A DNA stretch of 38,755 nt from JAVJUS01 sp040220455 (GTDB taxonomy: Bacteria; Pseudomonadota; Alphaproteobacteria; DSM-16000; Inquilinaceae): NCBI GenBank assembly GCA_040220455.1, contig JAVJUS010000025.1, positions 1-38,755 of the forward strand, given 5' to 3'. The notes beneath the pieces are model-generated. The model was not told where the DNA came from. It saw only the letters and a list, made by a program, of their open reading frames with translations, and searched no databases. The translations under genes were made by a program, and so were the position numbers. Positions 15,173-23,077 of the stretch are shown piece by piece (the stretch's first letter is position 1; each line of letters begins with the position of its first letter).

Positions 15173-16669
15173 TCACCCCCCGCTCAACGTCCGCGCCACG
15201 GCCCGCTGCCAGCCGGCATACATGCGCTCGCGGGTCTCCGCGGCCATCCTGGGCTCGAACAGGCGCTCGCGCTGCCAGGCGCCGGCGATCGTGTCCAGGT
15301 CCTTGTAGACCCCGACCGCCATGCCGGCGAGGAAGGCGGAGCCGAGCGCCGTGGTCTCGATCACCTGCGGGCGCTCGACCGGCAGGTCGAGCATGTCGGC
15401 CAGGAACTGGCATAGCCAGTCGTTGTTGACCATGCCGCCGTCGACGCGCAGCGCCGAGGGCCGGGCGCCGCCGTCGGCGATCATCGCGGCGATGATGTCG
15501 CGGGTCTGGAAGCCGACGGATTCCAGTGCCGCGCGGGCGATATGGGCGGGCTGGCTGTCGAGCGTCAGGCCGAAGATCGCCGCGCGCGCGTCCGGGTCCC
15601 AGTGCGGCGCACCCAGCCCGACGAAGGCCGGCACCAGGTAGACGCCGTGGCTGTCCGGGATGCGCGTCGCCATGTCGTTGGTCTGGCTGGCATGGGTGAT
15701 GATGCCCAGCTTGTCGCGCAGCCACTTGATCGCCGCGCCGGCGACGAACATCGCCCCCTCGATCGCGTAGGTCGGCTTGCCGTTCAGGCGATAGGCGGTC
15801 GTCGTGAGCATCTTGTGCTCGGAGATGATCGGCGTCTCGCCCACGTTGAGCAGCGCGAAGCAGCCGGTGCCGTAGGTCGACTTCATCATGCCCGGCGTGA
15901 AGCAGGCCTGGCCCACCGTCGCCGCCTGCTGGTCGCCCGCCATGCCGGCGACCGGGATCGAGGCGCCCAGGAGCTCGGCCTCCGTCTCGCCGAAGACGCC
16001 CGAATTGTCGCGCACCTCCGGCAGCACCGCCCGCGGCACCCGGAACAGGCGCAGCAGCTCGTCGTCCCAGTCCTGCCGGACGATGTCGAAGAGCAGCGTG
16101 CGCGAGGCGTTGGTCGCGTCGGTCGCGTGTACCCGCCCGCCGGTCAGCCGCCAGAGCAGGAAGCTGTCGATCGTGCCGAAGGCGATCTCTCCCTTCTCCG
16201 CCCGGGCGCGCAGGCCGTCGATCTCGTCGAGCAGCCAGGCGATCTTGGTGGCCGAGAAATAGGCGTCGATGACGAGGCCGGTTTTGCCCCGAACCATGTC
16301 TTCCGCCCCGTCGGCGACGAGCTGGCGGCAGACCGGCGCGGTGCGGCGGTCCTGCCAGACGATGGCGTTGGCCACCGGCTTGCCGGTCGCCCGCTCCCAC
16401 AGCACCACCGTCTCGCGCTGGTTGGTGATGCCGATCGCCGCCATCTCGGAGGCCTGGCGGCCGGCCCGGGCGATGGCGTTGTGGCAGACCGCCACCGTGT
16501 CGCGCCAAATGTCCTCCGGGTCGTGCTCGACCCAGCCGTCGGCGGGGTAGTGCTGCGGGAATTCCCGCTGGTCGACCGAGACCGGCTTGCCCTCGGCGTC
16601 GAAGACGATGGCGCGGGTCGAGGTCGTGCCCTGGTCGATGGCAAGAACGTGGGACTTCTCGGCGGACAT
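15173..16669 (-). CDS. glpK: Glycerol kinase
   Basis: Phosphorylates glycerol to glycerol-3-phosphate in the cytosol, the entry step of glycerol use. It has 498 aa, against about 500 for E. coli GlpK. FGGY-kinase motifs are clear: DQGTTSTRAIVFD near the N-terminus, GITNQRET, WQDRRT, AGDQQAA, STYGTGCF and VDGGMVNND. ATG 16669 is preceded by GGGAGGC. No glpD, glpF or glpR is in the window, so it stands alone. Its 3' end faces the hipBA operators on the same strand, and read-through into hipBA is possible because no terminator is visible. Confidence 0.97.
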   Translation of the reverse strand: MSAEKSHVLAIDQGTTSTRAIVFDAEGKPVSVDQREFPQHYPADGWVEHDPEDIWRDTVAVCHNAIARAGRQASEMAAIGITNQRETVVLWERATGKPVANAIVWQDRRTAPVCRQLVADGAEDMVRGKTGLVIDAYFSATKIAWLLDEIDGLRARAEKGEIAFGTIDSFLLWRLTGGRVHATDATNASRTLLFDIVRQDWDDELLRLFRVPRAVLPEVRDNSGVFGETEAELLGASIPVAGMAGDQQAATVGQACFTPGMMKSTYGTGCFALLNVGETPIISEHKMLTTTAYRLNGKPTYAIEGAMFVAGAAIKWLRDKLGIITHASQTNDMATRIPDSHGVYLVPAFVGLGAPHWDPDARAAIFGLTLDSQPAHIARAALESVGFQTRDIIAAMIADGGARPSALRVDGGMVNNDWLCQFLADMLDLPVERPQVIETTALGSAFLAGMAVGVYKDLDTIAGAWQRERLFEPRMAAETRERMYAGWQRAVARTLSGG

Positions 16670-16803
16670 GATCGGTTCGGCCTCCCTGAAGGCTCGGTTC
16701 TTGGCCGGCGCGCGCGGGAGGAACCGCGGCGCCCGGCGGTGGGGGACCGCGATCATGCGAACCCCCGCGCACCCCCGTCAACCGCCGCGCCGGCTGTCGG
16801 GGA

Positions 16804-17104
16804 ATTGCACCACCAAGTCCACCAAGATCACCAAGCCGCGTCGGCGGCAGGGGCCGAGGGGGTGTTTTCAACCACGAAGGGAACGAAGGCACGAAGGGGG
16901 CTCGCCAAGGGGTGCGGGGCGCGCCATCGGCCTCACGGCCGGGCGCCGATAGGCGCCTGTAATCAATATGGTTACGGCCCCGGGCGGCCCGTTCGGGACA
17001 CCGCGCCAGGCCCCTTCGTGCCTTCGTGCCCTTCGTGGTGAATACCCTATCGAGGCCCCGCCGCACACCGAACTTGGTGATCGTGGTGGACTTGGTGGTG
17101 AAAT
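16804..17104. repeat. Long inverted repeat (about 95-bp arms, 110-bp loop)
   Basis: Fills most of the 447-bp gap between glpK and the aminopeptidase gene. The outer arms (16808-16835 and 17073-17100) match at 27 of 28 bases; the inner arms (16870-16899 and 17011-17040) match almost perfectly. The parts between are also related. The arms contain short iterations (CACCAAG and ACGAAGG units). The loop has its own hairpins near 16921-16955. Such iterated palindromes are dispersed in many genomes, but I cannot name this family. It could be a MITE-like element or a transcriptional punctuation mark 12 bp after the aminopeptidase stop. Confidence 0.85.
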
Positions 17105-17116
17105 CGCGTCACCGCC

Positions 17117-19210
17117 TCACAGCGGCGCGGTGGCGGCCTCCAGCCAGGCGCGGTCTTCGTCGTCGAGCCGGTCGGCCAGCGCGGCGCGGACCCGGGCGTG
17201 GTAGGCGTCGAGCCAGGCGCTCTCGTCGGCGGTCAGCAGGTCGCGGTCGACCAGCCGGCGGTCGATCGGCGCCAGGGTCAGTGCCTCGAAGCCCAGCATC
17301 GCGCGCTCGGCCCCGTCCATGCCCGGCGCGTCCTCCGGCACCGCGGCGACGACGGCCAGATTCTCGATCCGGATGCCCCAATGGCCGGTGCGGTAGTAGC
17401 CGGGCTCGATCGAGACGATCATACCGGGCTCCAGCGCCGGCGTGCCGGTCGAGGCGATGCGCTGCGGGCCCTCGTGGACGCCCAGATAGCTGCCGACGCC
17501 GTGGCCCGTGCCGTGGTCGTAGTCGAGCCCGTGAGCCCACAGTGCCCGGCGCGCCAGGACATCGAGCTGGGCCCCCGTGGTTCCCGGCGGGAAGCGCGCG
17601 TCGGCGAGCGCGATGTGGCCCCGCAGCACGAGGGTGAAGGCGCGCCGCATCTCCGCGTCCGGCTCGCCGATCGCCACGGTCCGGGTGACGTCGGTCGTGC
17701 CGTCGAGGTACTGCCCGCCGCTGTCGACCAGATAGAGCATGCCCGCCGTGATCGGCCGGTCGGTTTCCGGCGTGACGCGGTAGTGCACGATGGCGCCGTC
17801 CGGCCCGGCGCCGGAGATGGCGTCGAAGCTCGGCCCCCGGTAGAAGTCGCCGGCCGCGCGGAGCGATTCGAGCCGCTCCACGGCCGAGAGCTCGGTCACG
17901 CCGCCGGCGGGCGCCGTCTCGTCGATCCAGCGCAGGAAACGGGTCAGCGCCGCGCCGTCGCGGCCGTGAGCGGCGCGCGCGCCCTCGATCTCGACCGCGT
18001 TCTTGCGCGCCCGGGGCAGGACGCAGGGATCCGCGCCCTCCATGGGCACGGCGCCGGCGCGCTCCAGCCGGGCGCGCACCCATTCCGTCGCCGCGGCCGG
18101 GTCGATCCGCACGCGCTTCGCGCCGGCGCCCAGATCGTCGAGCCCCTGCTCGAACCGTTCGGGCGGATGGACCGAAACGCGATTGCCCAGATGGGCCCGG
18201 GCCTCGCCCGTCAGCTTCTCCGGATCGATGTAGAGGTCGACCGAGCCGTCGGCGGACAGGATCGCGTCGGCGATGGCGAGCGGAGTATTCGGCACGTCGC
18301 CGCCGCGCAGGTTCAACAGCCACGCCACCGATTCCGGCGAGGTCAGCACCGCGGCATCCACGCCCTCGGCCGCCAGCGTCTCGGCCAGGCGGGCGCGCTT
18401 GGAATCCGCGGCCTCGCCGGCGCGTTCCACCGGATGGGGCACGGCGGGCGACAGCGGCATGGCCGGCCGGTCGAGCCAAAGGTCGTCGATCGGGTTCGGC
18501 TCCACCGGCACCGCCTCGGCGCCCGCCTTCTCGACCGCCGCGCGCAGCCTGCGGACCGCGGCGACCGAATGCAGCCGCGGGTCGTAGCCGATGCGCCGGC
18601 CGGCGCTCAGCGCCTCGGCCAGCCAGGCCGGCGGGGGCGTGCGGATCAGGTGGGCGATCTCCCACCGCTCGGCATCGACCTGCTCGCCGGCCTGCAGGGT
18701 GTAGCGGCCGTCGACGAACAGCGCGGCCCGGTCGGCAAGCACGACGGCCGTGCCGGCCGAGCCGGTGAAGCCGGTCAGCCAGGCCAGACGCTCGGCCGCG
18801 GCGGGCATGAACTCGCCCTGGTGCTCGTCGGCGCGCGGCACGATGAAGCCGTCGAGCCCGCGCGTACCCAGCACGGCGCGCAGCGCGTCGAGCCGGGTCG
18901 GGTCGGGCGCCGGCGGCGCGGGCGCCAGCCGATCGCGCAGCCGGGTCAGCGTCGCCGCCGTGTCGGCCGGGCAGCCGGGCGCCAGTATTTCCAGCCAGGC
19001 CCCGTCCGGCCGGCCGCGCGGCGCGGCGGCGTGGCGGGCGAGCCGGGCGCGGAACGCCTCCGGCGGGCCCTCGAGCCCGGCCGCGTCCAGGAAGCGGGCG
19101 AGCGCCGCGTCGTCCCGGGGGTCGAAATCCTCCCCGAGCGACGGGTCGGTCAGGTCGGGCTCGGGCGCATCGGGCTCGGGCGCATCGGGCCCGGACGGGG
19201 CGGCACTCAC
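17117..19210 (-). CDS. Aminopeptidase P family protein (Xaa-Pro aminopeptidase)
   Basis: Cytosolic metallopeptidase removing N-terminal residues before proline (697 aa). Two creatinase N-like domains are followed by the M24B catalytic domain, with metal ligands Asp near 495 (DSGGQY) and 506 (GTTDVTRT), His near 568 (HGTGHGVG), Glu near 602 (SIEPGYY) and Glu near 616 (RIENL). The C-terminal aminopeptidase-P module contains GFEALTLAPIDRRL. The start is GTG 19210. About 95 residues precede the first recognisable domain, starting with an acidic DAPEPDAPEPD repeat. This is longer than usual, so a later start is possible. Confidence 0.92.
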   Translation of the reverse strand: MSAAPSGPDAPEPDAPEPDLTDPSLGEDFDPRDDAALARFLDAAGLEGPPEAFRARLARHAAAPRGRPDGAWLEILAPGCPADTAATLTRLRDRLAPAPPAPDPTRLDALRAVLGTRGLDGFIVPRADEHQGEFMPAAAERLAWLTGFTGSAGTAVVLADRAALFVDGRYTLQAGEQVDAERWEIAHLIRTPPPAWLAEALSAGRRIGYDPRLHSVAAVRRLRAAVEKAGAEAVPVEPNPIDDLWLDRPAMPLSPAVPHPVERAGEAADSKRARLAETLAAEGVDAAVLTSPESVAWLLNLRGGDVPNTPLAIADAILSADGSVDLYIDPEKLTGEARAHLGNRVSVHPPERFEQGLDDLGAGAKRVRIDPAAATEWVRARLERAGAVPMEGADPCVLPRARKNAVEIEGARAAHGRDGAALTRFLRWIDETAPAGGVTELSAVERLESLRAAGDFYRGPSFDAISGAGPDGAIVHYRVTPETDRPITAGMLYLVDSGGQYLDGTTDVTRTVAIGEPDAEMRRAFTLVLRGHIALADARFPPGTTGAQLDVLARRALWAHGLDYDHGTGHGVGSYLGVHEGPQRIASTGTPALEPGMIVSIEPGYYRTGHWGIRIENLAVVAAVPEDAPGMDGAERAMLGFEALTLAPIDRRLVDRDLLTADESAWLDAYHARVRAALADRLDDEDRAWLEAATAPL

Positions 19211-19285
19211 GGCGGGCGACTCCCGGTCAGGCGGCGGCGGGGCGGGGTGAGGGCCGAGACGAAGGGCGAGGCAGCCGGCGCCGGC

Positions 19286-21085
19286 TCACGAGCCGGAGGC
19301 GGCGACCTTGACCTTCGGCGGCTCGACCACGCGCAGGTGCAGCTCCTTGAGGTGCTTGTCGGAGATCGGCGTCGGCGCGCCCATCAACAGGTCCTCGACC
19401 TGCTGGCTCATGGGGAAGCAGATGCCCTCGCGGATGTTCGGCAGGCCCGCCAGCAGCATGACGATGCGGTCGATGCCGGGCGCCATGCCGCCGTGCGGGG
19501 GGGCGCCGTAGCGGAAGGCGCGCAGCAGCGCGCCGAAGGTCTCCTCGGTCTGCTCGCGCGTGTAGCCGGCGATCTCGAAGGCCTTGTACATGACCTCGGG
19601 TCTGTGGTTCCGGATCGCGCCGGAGCCCAGCTCCATGCCGTTGCACACGACGTCGTACTGCCAGGCGAGCACTTCGAGCGGGTTCTTGGTCTCGAGATCC
19701 TCGAGCCCGCCCTGGGGCATGGAGAACGGGTTGTGCGAGAAGACGACCTGGCCCGTGTCCTCGTCGAGCTCGTACATCGGGAAGTCGACGATGTGGCAGA
19801 AGCGGAAGGCGTCGGTCTCGCTCAGCCCCAGATCGGTGCCGAGCTTGAGCCGCGCCGCGCCGGCGAGCTTGGCCGCCGCCGGCGAATGGTCGCAGGCGAA
19901 GAACACCGCGTCGCCGTCTGCGAGGCCGGCCTCGCGCTTGATCGCGTCGAGCCGGTCGGCGTCCAGGCGCTTGGCGATCGGGCCCTTCGGCCCCTCCGCG
20001 TCGTAGACGATGTAGCCGAGGCCGGCGGCCTCCTGCTCCTCGCGCGCCCAGTCGTTCATCTTGTCGAAGAACGACCGGGGCTGGGCCGCCGCGCCCGGCG
20101 CCGGGATGGCGCGCACCACCGCGCCGCCCTCGATCGCCTTGGCGAAGATGCCGAAGTCCGAGCCGCGGAAGGCCTCCGTCACGTCGGCGATGACCAGCGG
20201 GTTGCGCAGGTCCGGCTTGTCCGAGCCGTATTTCAGCAGCGCCTCGGCATAGGGAATCCGCCGGAACGGCAGGTCGTCGACCGGATGCTCCGCATGGGCG
20301 GCGAAGATCTCGTGGATCACGCCCTCCATCGTCGTCAGCACGTCCTCCTGGGTGACGAACGCCATCTCGATGTCGAGCTGGTAGAACTCGCCCGGCGAGC
20401 GGTCGGCGCGCGCGGCCTCGTCGCGGAAGCAGGGCGCGATCTGGAAGTACCGGTCGAAGCCCGAGGTCATCAGCAGCTGCTTGAACATCTGCGGCGCCTG
20501 GGGCAGGGCGTAGAACTTGCCCGGATGCAGGCGGGCCGGCACGACATAGTCGCGCGCGCCCTCCGGCGAGGTCGCGGTCAGGATCGGCGTCGTGATCTCC
20601 AGGAAGCCGCGCCGGACCATGGCGTCGCGCACGCTGGCGATGATCGCTGCGCGCTTGGTGACGATGGCGTGGTTGCGCTCCCGCCGCAGGTCCAGATAGC
20701 GGTGGTGCAGGCGCATATCCTCGGGATAGGGCTGCTCGGAGTTGACCGGGAAGGGCAGCGGCTCCGCCCGGCTGAGGATCTCCAGCGCCTTGACCGGCAC
20801 CTCGATCTCGCCCGTGGCGATGTTCGGATTGACCGTCTCCGCGCTGCGCGCGACGACCTCGCCCTCCACCGACAGCACGCTCTCCAGCGAGATCTGCTCC
20901 AGCGTCGCGAAATGCGGCGAGGAGGTATCGACGACGATCTGCGTGACGCCGAAATGGTCGCGCAGGTCGACGAACAGCAGGTTGCCGTGGTCGCGCTTGC
21001 GGTGGACCCAGCCGGCCAGGCGGACGGTCGAGCCGACATCCGCGCGCCGGAGGGCGTTGCAGTCGTGCGAGCGATAGCGGTGCAT
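19286..21085 (-). CDS. aspS: Aspartyl-tRNA synthetase (possibly Asp/Asn-non-discriminating)
   Basis: Charges tRNA-Asp (599 aa, normal for the bacterial type). It has an N-terminal OB-fold anticodon-binding domain (VHRKRDHGNLLFVDLRDHFG), class II motif 2 (CFRDEAARADRSPGEF), a GAD insertion in the middle and motif 3 (GGMAPGIDRIVMLLAG). Many alphaproteobacteria use a relaxed enzyme plus GatCAB to make Asn-tRNA; I cannot decide that from this sequence alone. ATG 21085 has AAGG upstream. The gene is on the same strand as the aminopeptidase, 75 bp away. Confidence 0.97.
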   Translation of the reverse strand: MHRYRSHDCNALRRADVGSTVRLAGWVHRKRDHGNLLFVDLRDHFGVTQIVVDTSSPHFATLEQISLESVLSVEGEVVARSAETVNPNIATGEIEVPVKALEILSRAEPLPFPVNSEQPYPEDMRLHHRYLDLRRERNHAIVTKRAAIIASVRDAMVRRGFLEITTPILTATSPEGARDYVVPARLHPGKFYALPQAPQMFKQLLMTSGFDRYFQIAPCFRDEAARADRSPGEFYQLDIEMAFVTQEDVLTTMEGVIHEIFAAHAEHPVDDLPFRRIPYAEALLKYGSDKPDLRNPLVIADVTEAFRGSDFGIFAKAIEGGAVVRAIPAPGAAAQPRSFFDKMNDWAREEQEAAGLGYIVYDAEGPKGPIAKRLDADRLDAIKREAGLADGDAVFFACDHSPAAAKLAGAARLKLGTDLGLSETDAFRFCHIVDFPMYELDEDTGQVVFSHNPFSMPQGGLEDLETKNPLEVLAWQYDVVCNGMELGSGAIRNHRPEVMYKAFEIAGYTREQTEETFGALLRAFRYGAPPHGGMAPGIDRIVMLLAGLPNIREGICFPMSQQVEDLLMGAPTPISDKHLKELHLRVVEPPKVKVAASGS

Positions 21086-21118
21086 GGGGCGGTACCTTTG
21101 CGAGAAACCGGCCCCCGT

Positions 21119-22108
21119 CTAATGCTTTTTCGAGGACCCGACAAGGTCGCGTCGGCGTGCCAGCGCGGCGCCGATCGCGGGCACGGCGTAGATCGGGATC
21201 TGGACGAGCCCGAAGAACAGGAAAACATCGTCGGAAACGCTGGCCCCGGCGGCCGCCACGGTCAGCCCCATGTTGCGCAGGCCCGAGCACAGGGCCGCCG
21301 CGCCCGCCGCGCCGGCGCCCAGCACCGGCCGCATCGCGAGCCCCCCGGCCGCGAGCAGCGCGGCGAGGCCGAGCGCGACGACGAGATAGACCGCCGTCTC
21401 GCCCGGCCGGGCGATCAGGCGCGGGCCGACGCCGTCCATCGCCGCGAGGCCGAAGATCACCATCAGGATGACGAACACGCCGTCGAAGACCGGCCCCGCC
21501 GCCTCGACCCGCCCGGCGCCGAAGACCCGGCGCACGGCGGCGGCCATGAGGGCCGCGCCGCCGACGAGCGCCGCCAGGCGCAGGCCCAGCGCCGCCGCGC
21601 CCAGATCCGCCGCGCCGGGCGCCAGCCGGTCGACCGCGCCGGGCAGGATCATGACGCTCGTCGCCCCGCCGGCGATCAGCAGCGCCGTGGCCGTCGGCGC
21701 GTCGAGGCGGAGCAGCAGCGCCAGCCCGATGGTCGAGAGCACCGGCGCGCTGAAGGCGAAGACGGTCGCGCCGTCGAGCACGCCGCGGGGCAGCCCGGGT
21801 ACGGCGGCCTGCAGCGCGGCCAGCACCGCGACCGCCGCCAGCGGCAGGGCGAGCTGCTGCCACGCCACGGCGACCAGGGTGCGCGCCCGGGTGATCGCGG
21901 CGACCGCCCGGGCCGGCGCCACGCGCATCAGCGCGAAGCCCAGGATCAGGAAGATCACCGGCGGCAGGGCCGGCCGCGCGAGGTCGGCGAGCGACGGCAC
22001 CGCCGCGCCGAGCGCCAGGGAAGCGGGCAGGACCCAGGGCGCCTGGCGGCCGAGCAGCGCCAGCGCGCGGGCGAGCGGGTCGAGGATCGGGAGACTCGGG
22101 GCGATCAT
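21119..22108 (-). CDS. Bile acid:sodium symporter family (BASS) transporter
   Basis: Inner-membrane carrier, 329 aa from ATG 22108, made of about nine to ten Ala/Leu-rich helices. The C-terminal half holds ALCSGLRNMGLTVAA, corresponding to the GxRNxxLA crossover motif of the family. Substrates of bacterial members include bile-acid-like organic anions and keto acids; the substrate is not predictable here. An in-frame ATG at 22168 would add 20 residues but has no better ribosome-binding site. The gene precedes aspS by 33 bp on the same strand. Confidence 0.72.
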   Translation of the reverse strand: MIAPSLPILDPLARALALLGRQAPWVLPASLALGAAVPSLADLARPALPPVIFLILGFALMRVAPARAVAAITRARTLVAVAWQQLALPLAAVAVLAALQAAVPGLPRGVLDGATVFAFSAPVLSTIGLALLLRLDAPTATALLIAGGATSVMILPGAVDRLAPGAADLGAAALGLRLAALVGGAALMAAAVRRVFGAGRVEAAGPVFDGVFVILMVIFGLAAMDGVGPRLIARPGETAVYLVVALGLAALLAAGGLAMRPVLGAGAAGAAALCSGLRNMGLTVAAAGASVSDDVFLFFGLVQIPIYAVPAIGAALARRRDLVGSSKKH

Positions 22109-22230
22109 GGCGCCGCCATCAAGACCGCTCGGCGCGCCCGGCACAAGCCCGCCCGCCGCCCCCGTCATCGACAGGGCGGGCCGTCGCGCCTACACTCTCC
22201 GGGTGTGATGCACGGCAGGGAGCACATCTC

Positions 22231-22554
22231 ATGACGGCCTATCTGGTCGCCATCGTCCGGGTCGACGACGCCGAGGCCTACCGCAACTACACCGATCGCG
22301 CGCCGGCGGTGCTCGCCAGATACGGCGGGCGCTACATCGTGCGCGGCGGCAAGCCGGAACTCCTGGAAGGCACCCTGCCCGGCCAGCGCGTCGTCGTGGT
22401 CGAGTTCCCCGACATCGAGAGCGCGCGCGCCTTCTACGCCTCCGACGAATACAAGGAGGTCAAGCGACTCCGCACCGGCGCCGGCGAGGCCGTCTTCGCC
22501 CTGGTCGAAGGGGTCGAACAGGGCGAGGACGGCCCACCGCCGGACGGGCTGTAG
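22231..22554 (+). CDS. DUF1330 family protein
   Basis: A 107-aa ferredoxin-like dimeric-barrel protein. The DUF1330 signature is clear: YLVAIVRVDDAEAYRNYT at the start, GGRYIVRGG in the middle and VVVVEFPDIESARAFY, followed by YKEVKRLR. The biochemical role of the family is not established. It is transcribed divergently from the BASS transporter, with GGGAG before the ATG. Confidence 0.9.
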   Translation: MTAYLVAIVRVDDAEAYRNYTDRAPAVLARYGGRYIVRGGKPELLEGTLPGQRVVVVEFPDIESARAFYASDEYKEVKRLRTGAGEAVFALVEGVEQGEDGPPPDGL

Positions 22555-22602
22555 GTCGGCGGAGCGCGAGCGCCGCTGCCGGCGGCTGCGACCGCAGCAT
22601 AG

Positions 22603-22646
22603 AGATATCAAGCCCCATTGATGATGTTTCAGATATCAATTATCAT
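22603..22646 (+). promoter_or_regulatory. Promoter and likely operator of the HTH-SulP genes
   Basis: TTGATG (22618-22623), 17 bp, then TATCAT (22641-22646), about 57 bp before the HTH gene, in an AT-rich pocket. AGATATCAA occurs twice, at 22603-22611 and 22631-22639 (28 bp apart). The second copy lies between the -35 and -10 boxes, a classic repressor position. Autoregulation by the small HTH protein is inferred. Confidence 0.65.
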
Positions 22647-22703
22647 GGCTTTTGCTGTTCTTTCGACAGGCCTTCCGCCCACGGCCCGGACACGCGTCCC
22701 GTC

Positions 22704-22970
22704 ATGATCACCGCCGGCCAGATGCGCGCCGGGCGCGCCCTGCTGGGAATCGACCAGAAGACCCTGGCCGCCATGGCGGGCGTCTCCCTGCCGACCGTCC
22801 AGCGCATGGAGGCGAGCCCGGGCGTCGTCCGCGGCGTGGTGGAGACCCTGGTCAAGGTCGTCGGGGCGCTAGAGGCGGCGGGCGTGGAGCTCATCGCCGA
22901 GGGTGCGGAGAGCACCGGCGGCGGGCGCGGCGTGCGCCTGAAGCGACCGCCATCGCCGGGTACCGGCTGA
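22704..22970 (+). CDS. Small Xre-family transcriptional regulator
   Basis: An 88-aa DNA-binding protein made almost only of a helix-turn-helix (residues 5-35, GRALLGIDQKTLAAMAGVSL and PTVQRMEAS) plus a helix and a GVELIAEG...GGRGVRLK tail. Proteins of this shape often precede SulP transporter genes, as here (107 bp upstream, same strand). It probably controls that transporter through the duplicated AGATATCAA motif upstream. The inducer is unknown. Confidence 0.85.
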   Translation: MITAGQMRAGRALLGIDQKTLAAMAGVSLPTVQRMEASPGVVRGVVETLVKVVGALEAAGVELIAEGAESTGGGRGVRLKRPPSPGTG

Positions 22971-23077
22971 GGCCGCCGCCTGCCCCGCCCACCGCGGCAC
23001 GGCGGGCCGCCGCGGTTCTCTCGCCGCTTCCAACCGCCTTGCCGCGCCGGTCGTTCCGACGCGTTACGGACCGACCG

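Noticed and set aside
17198..22234. Giant plus-strand open frame (1678 codons) opposite aminopeptidase P, aspS and the BASS gene
   Set aside because: It is the antisense shadow of three well-supported genes. High GC removes stop codons, and the translation is Arg/Gly/His/Gln-rich with no domain.
22652..23077. Long N-terminal extension of the SulP transporter
   Set aside because: It overlaps the HTH gene in another frame and is Arg/Gly-rich; the SulP family N-terminus fits ATG 23078.
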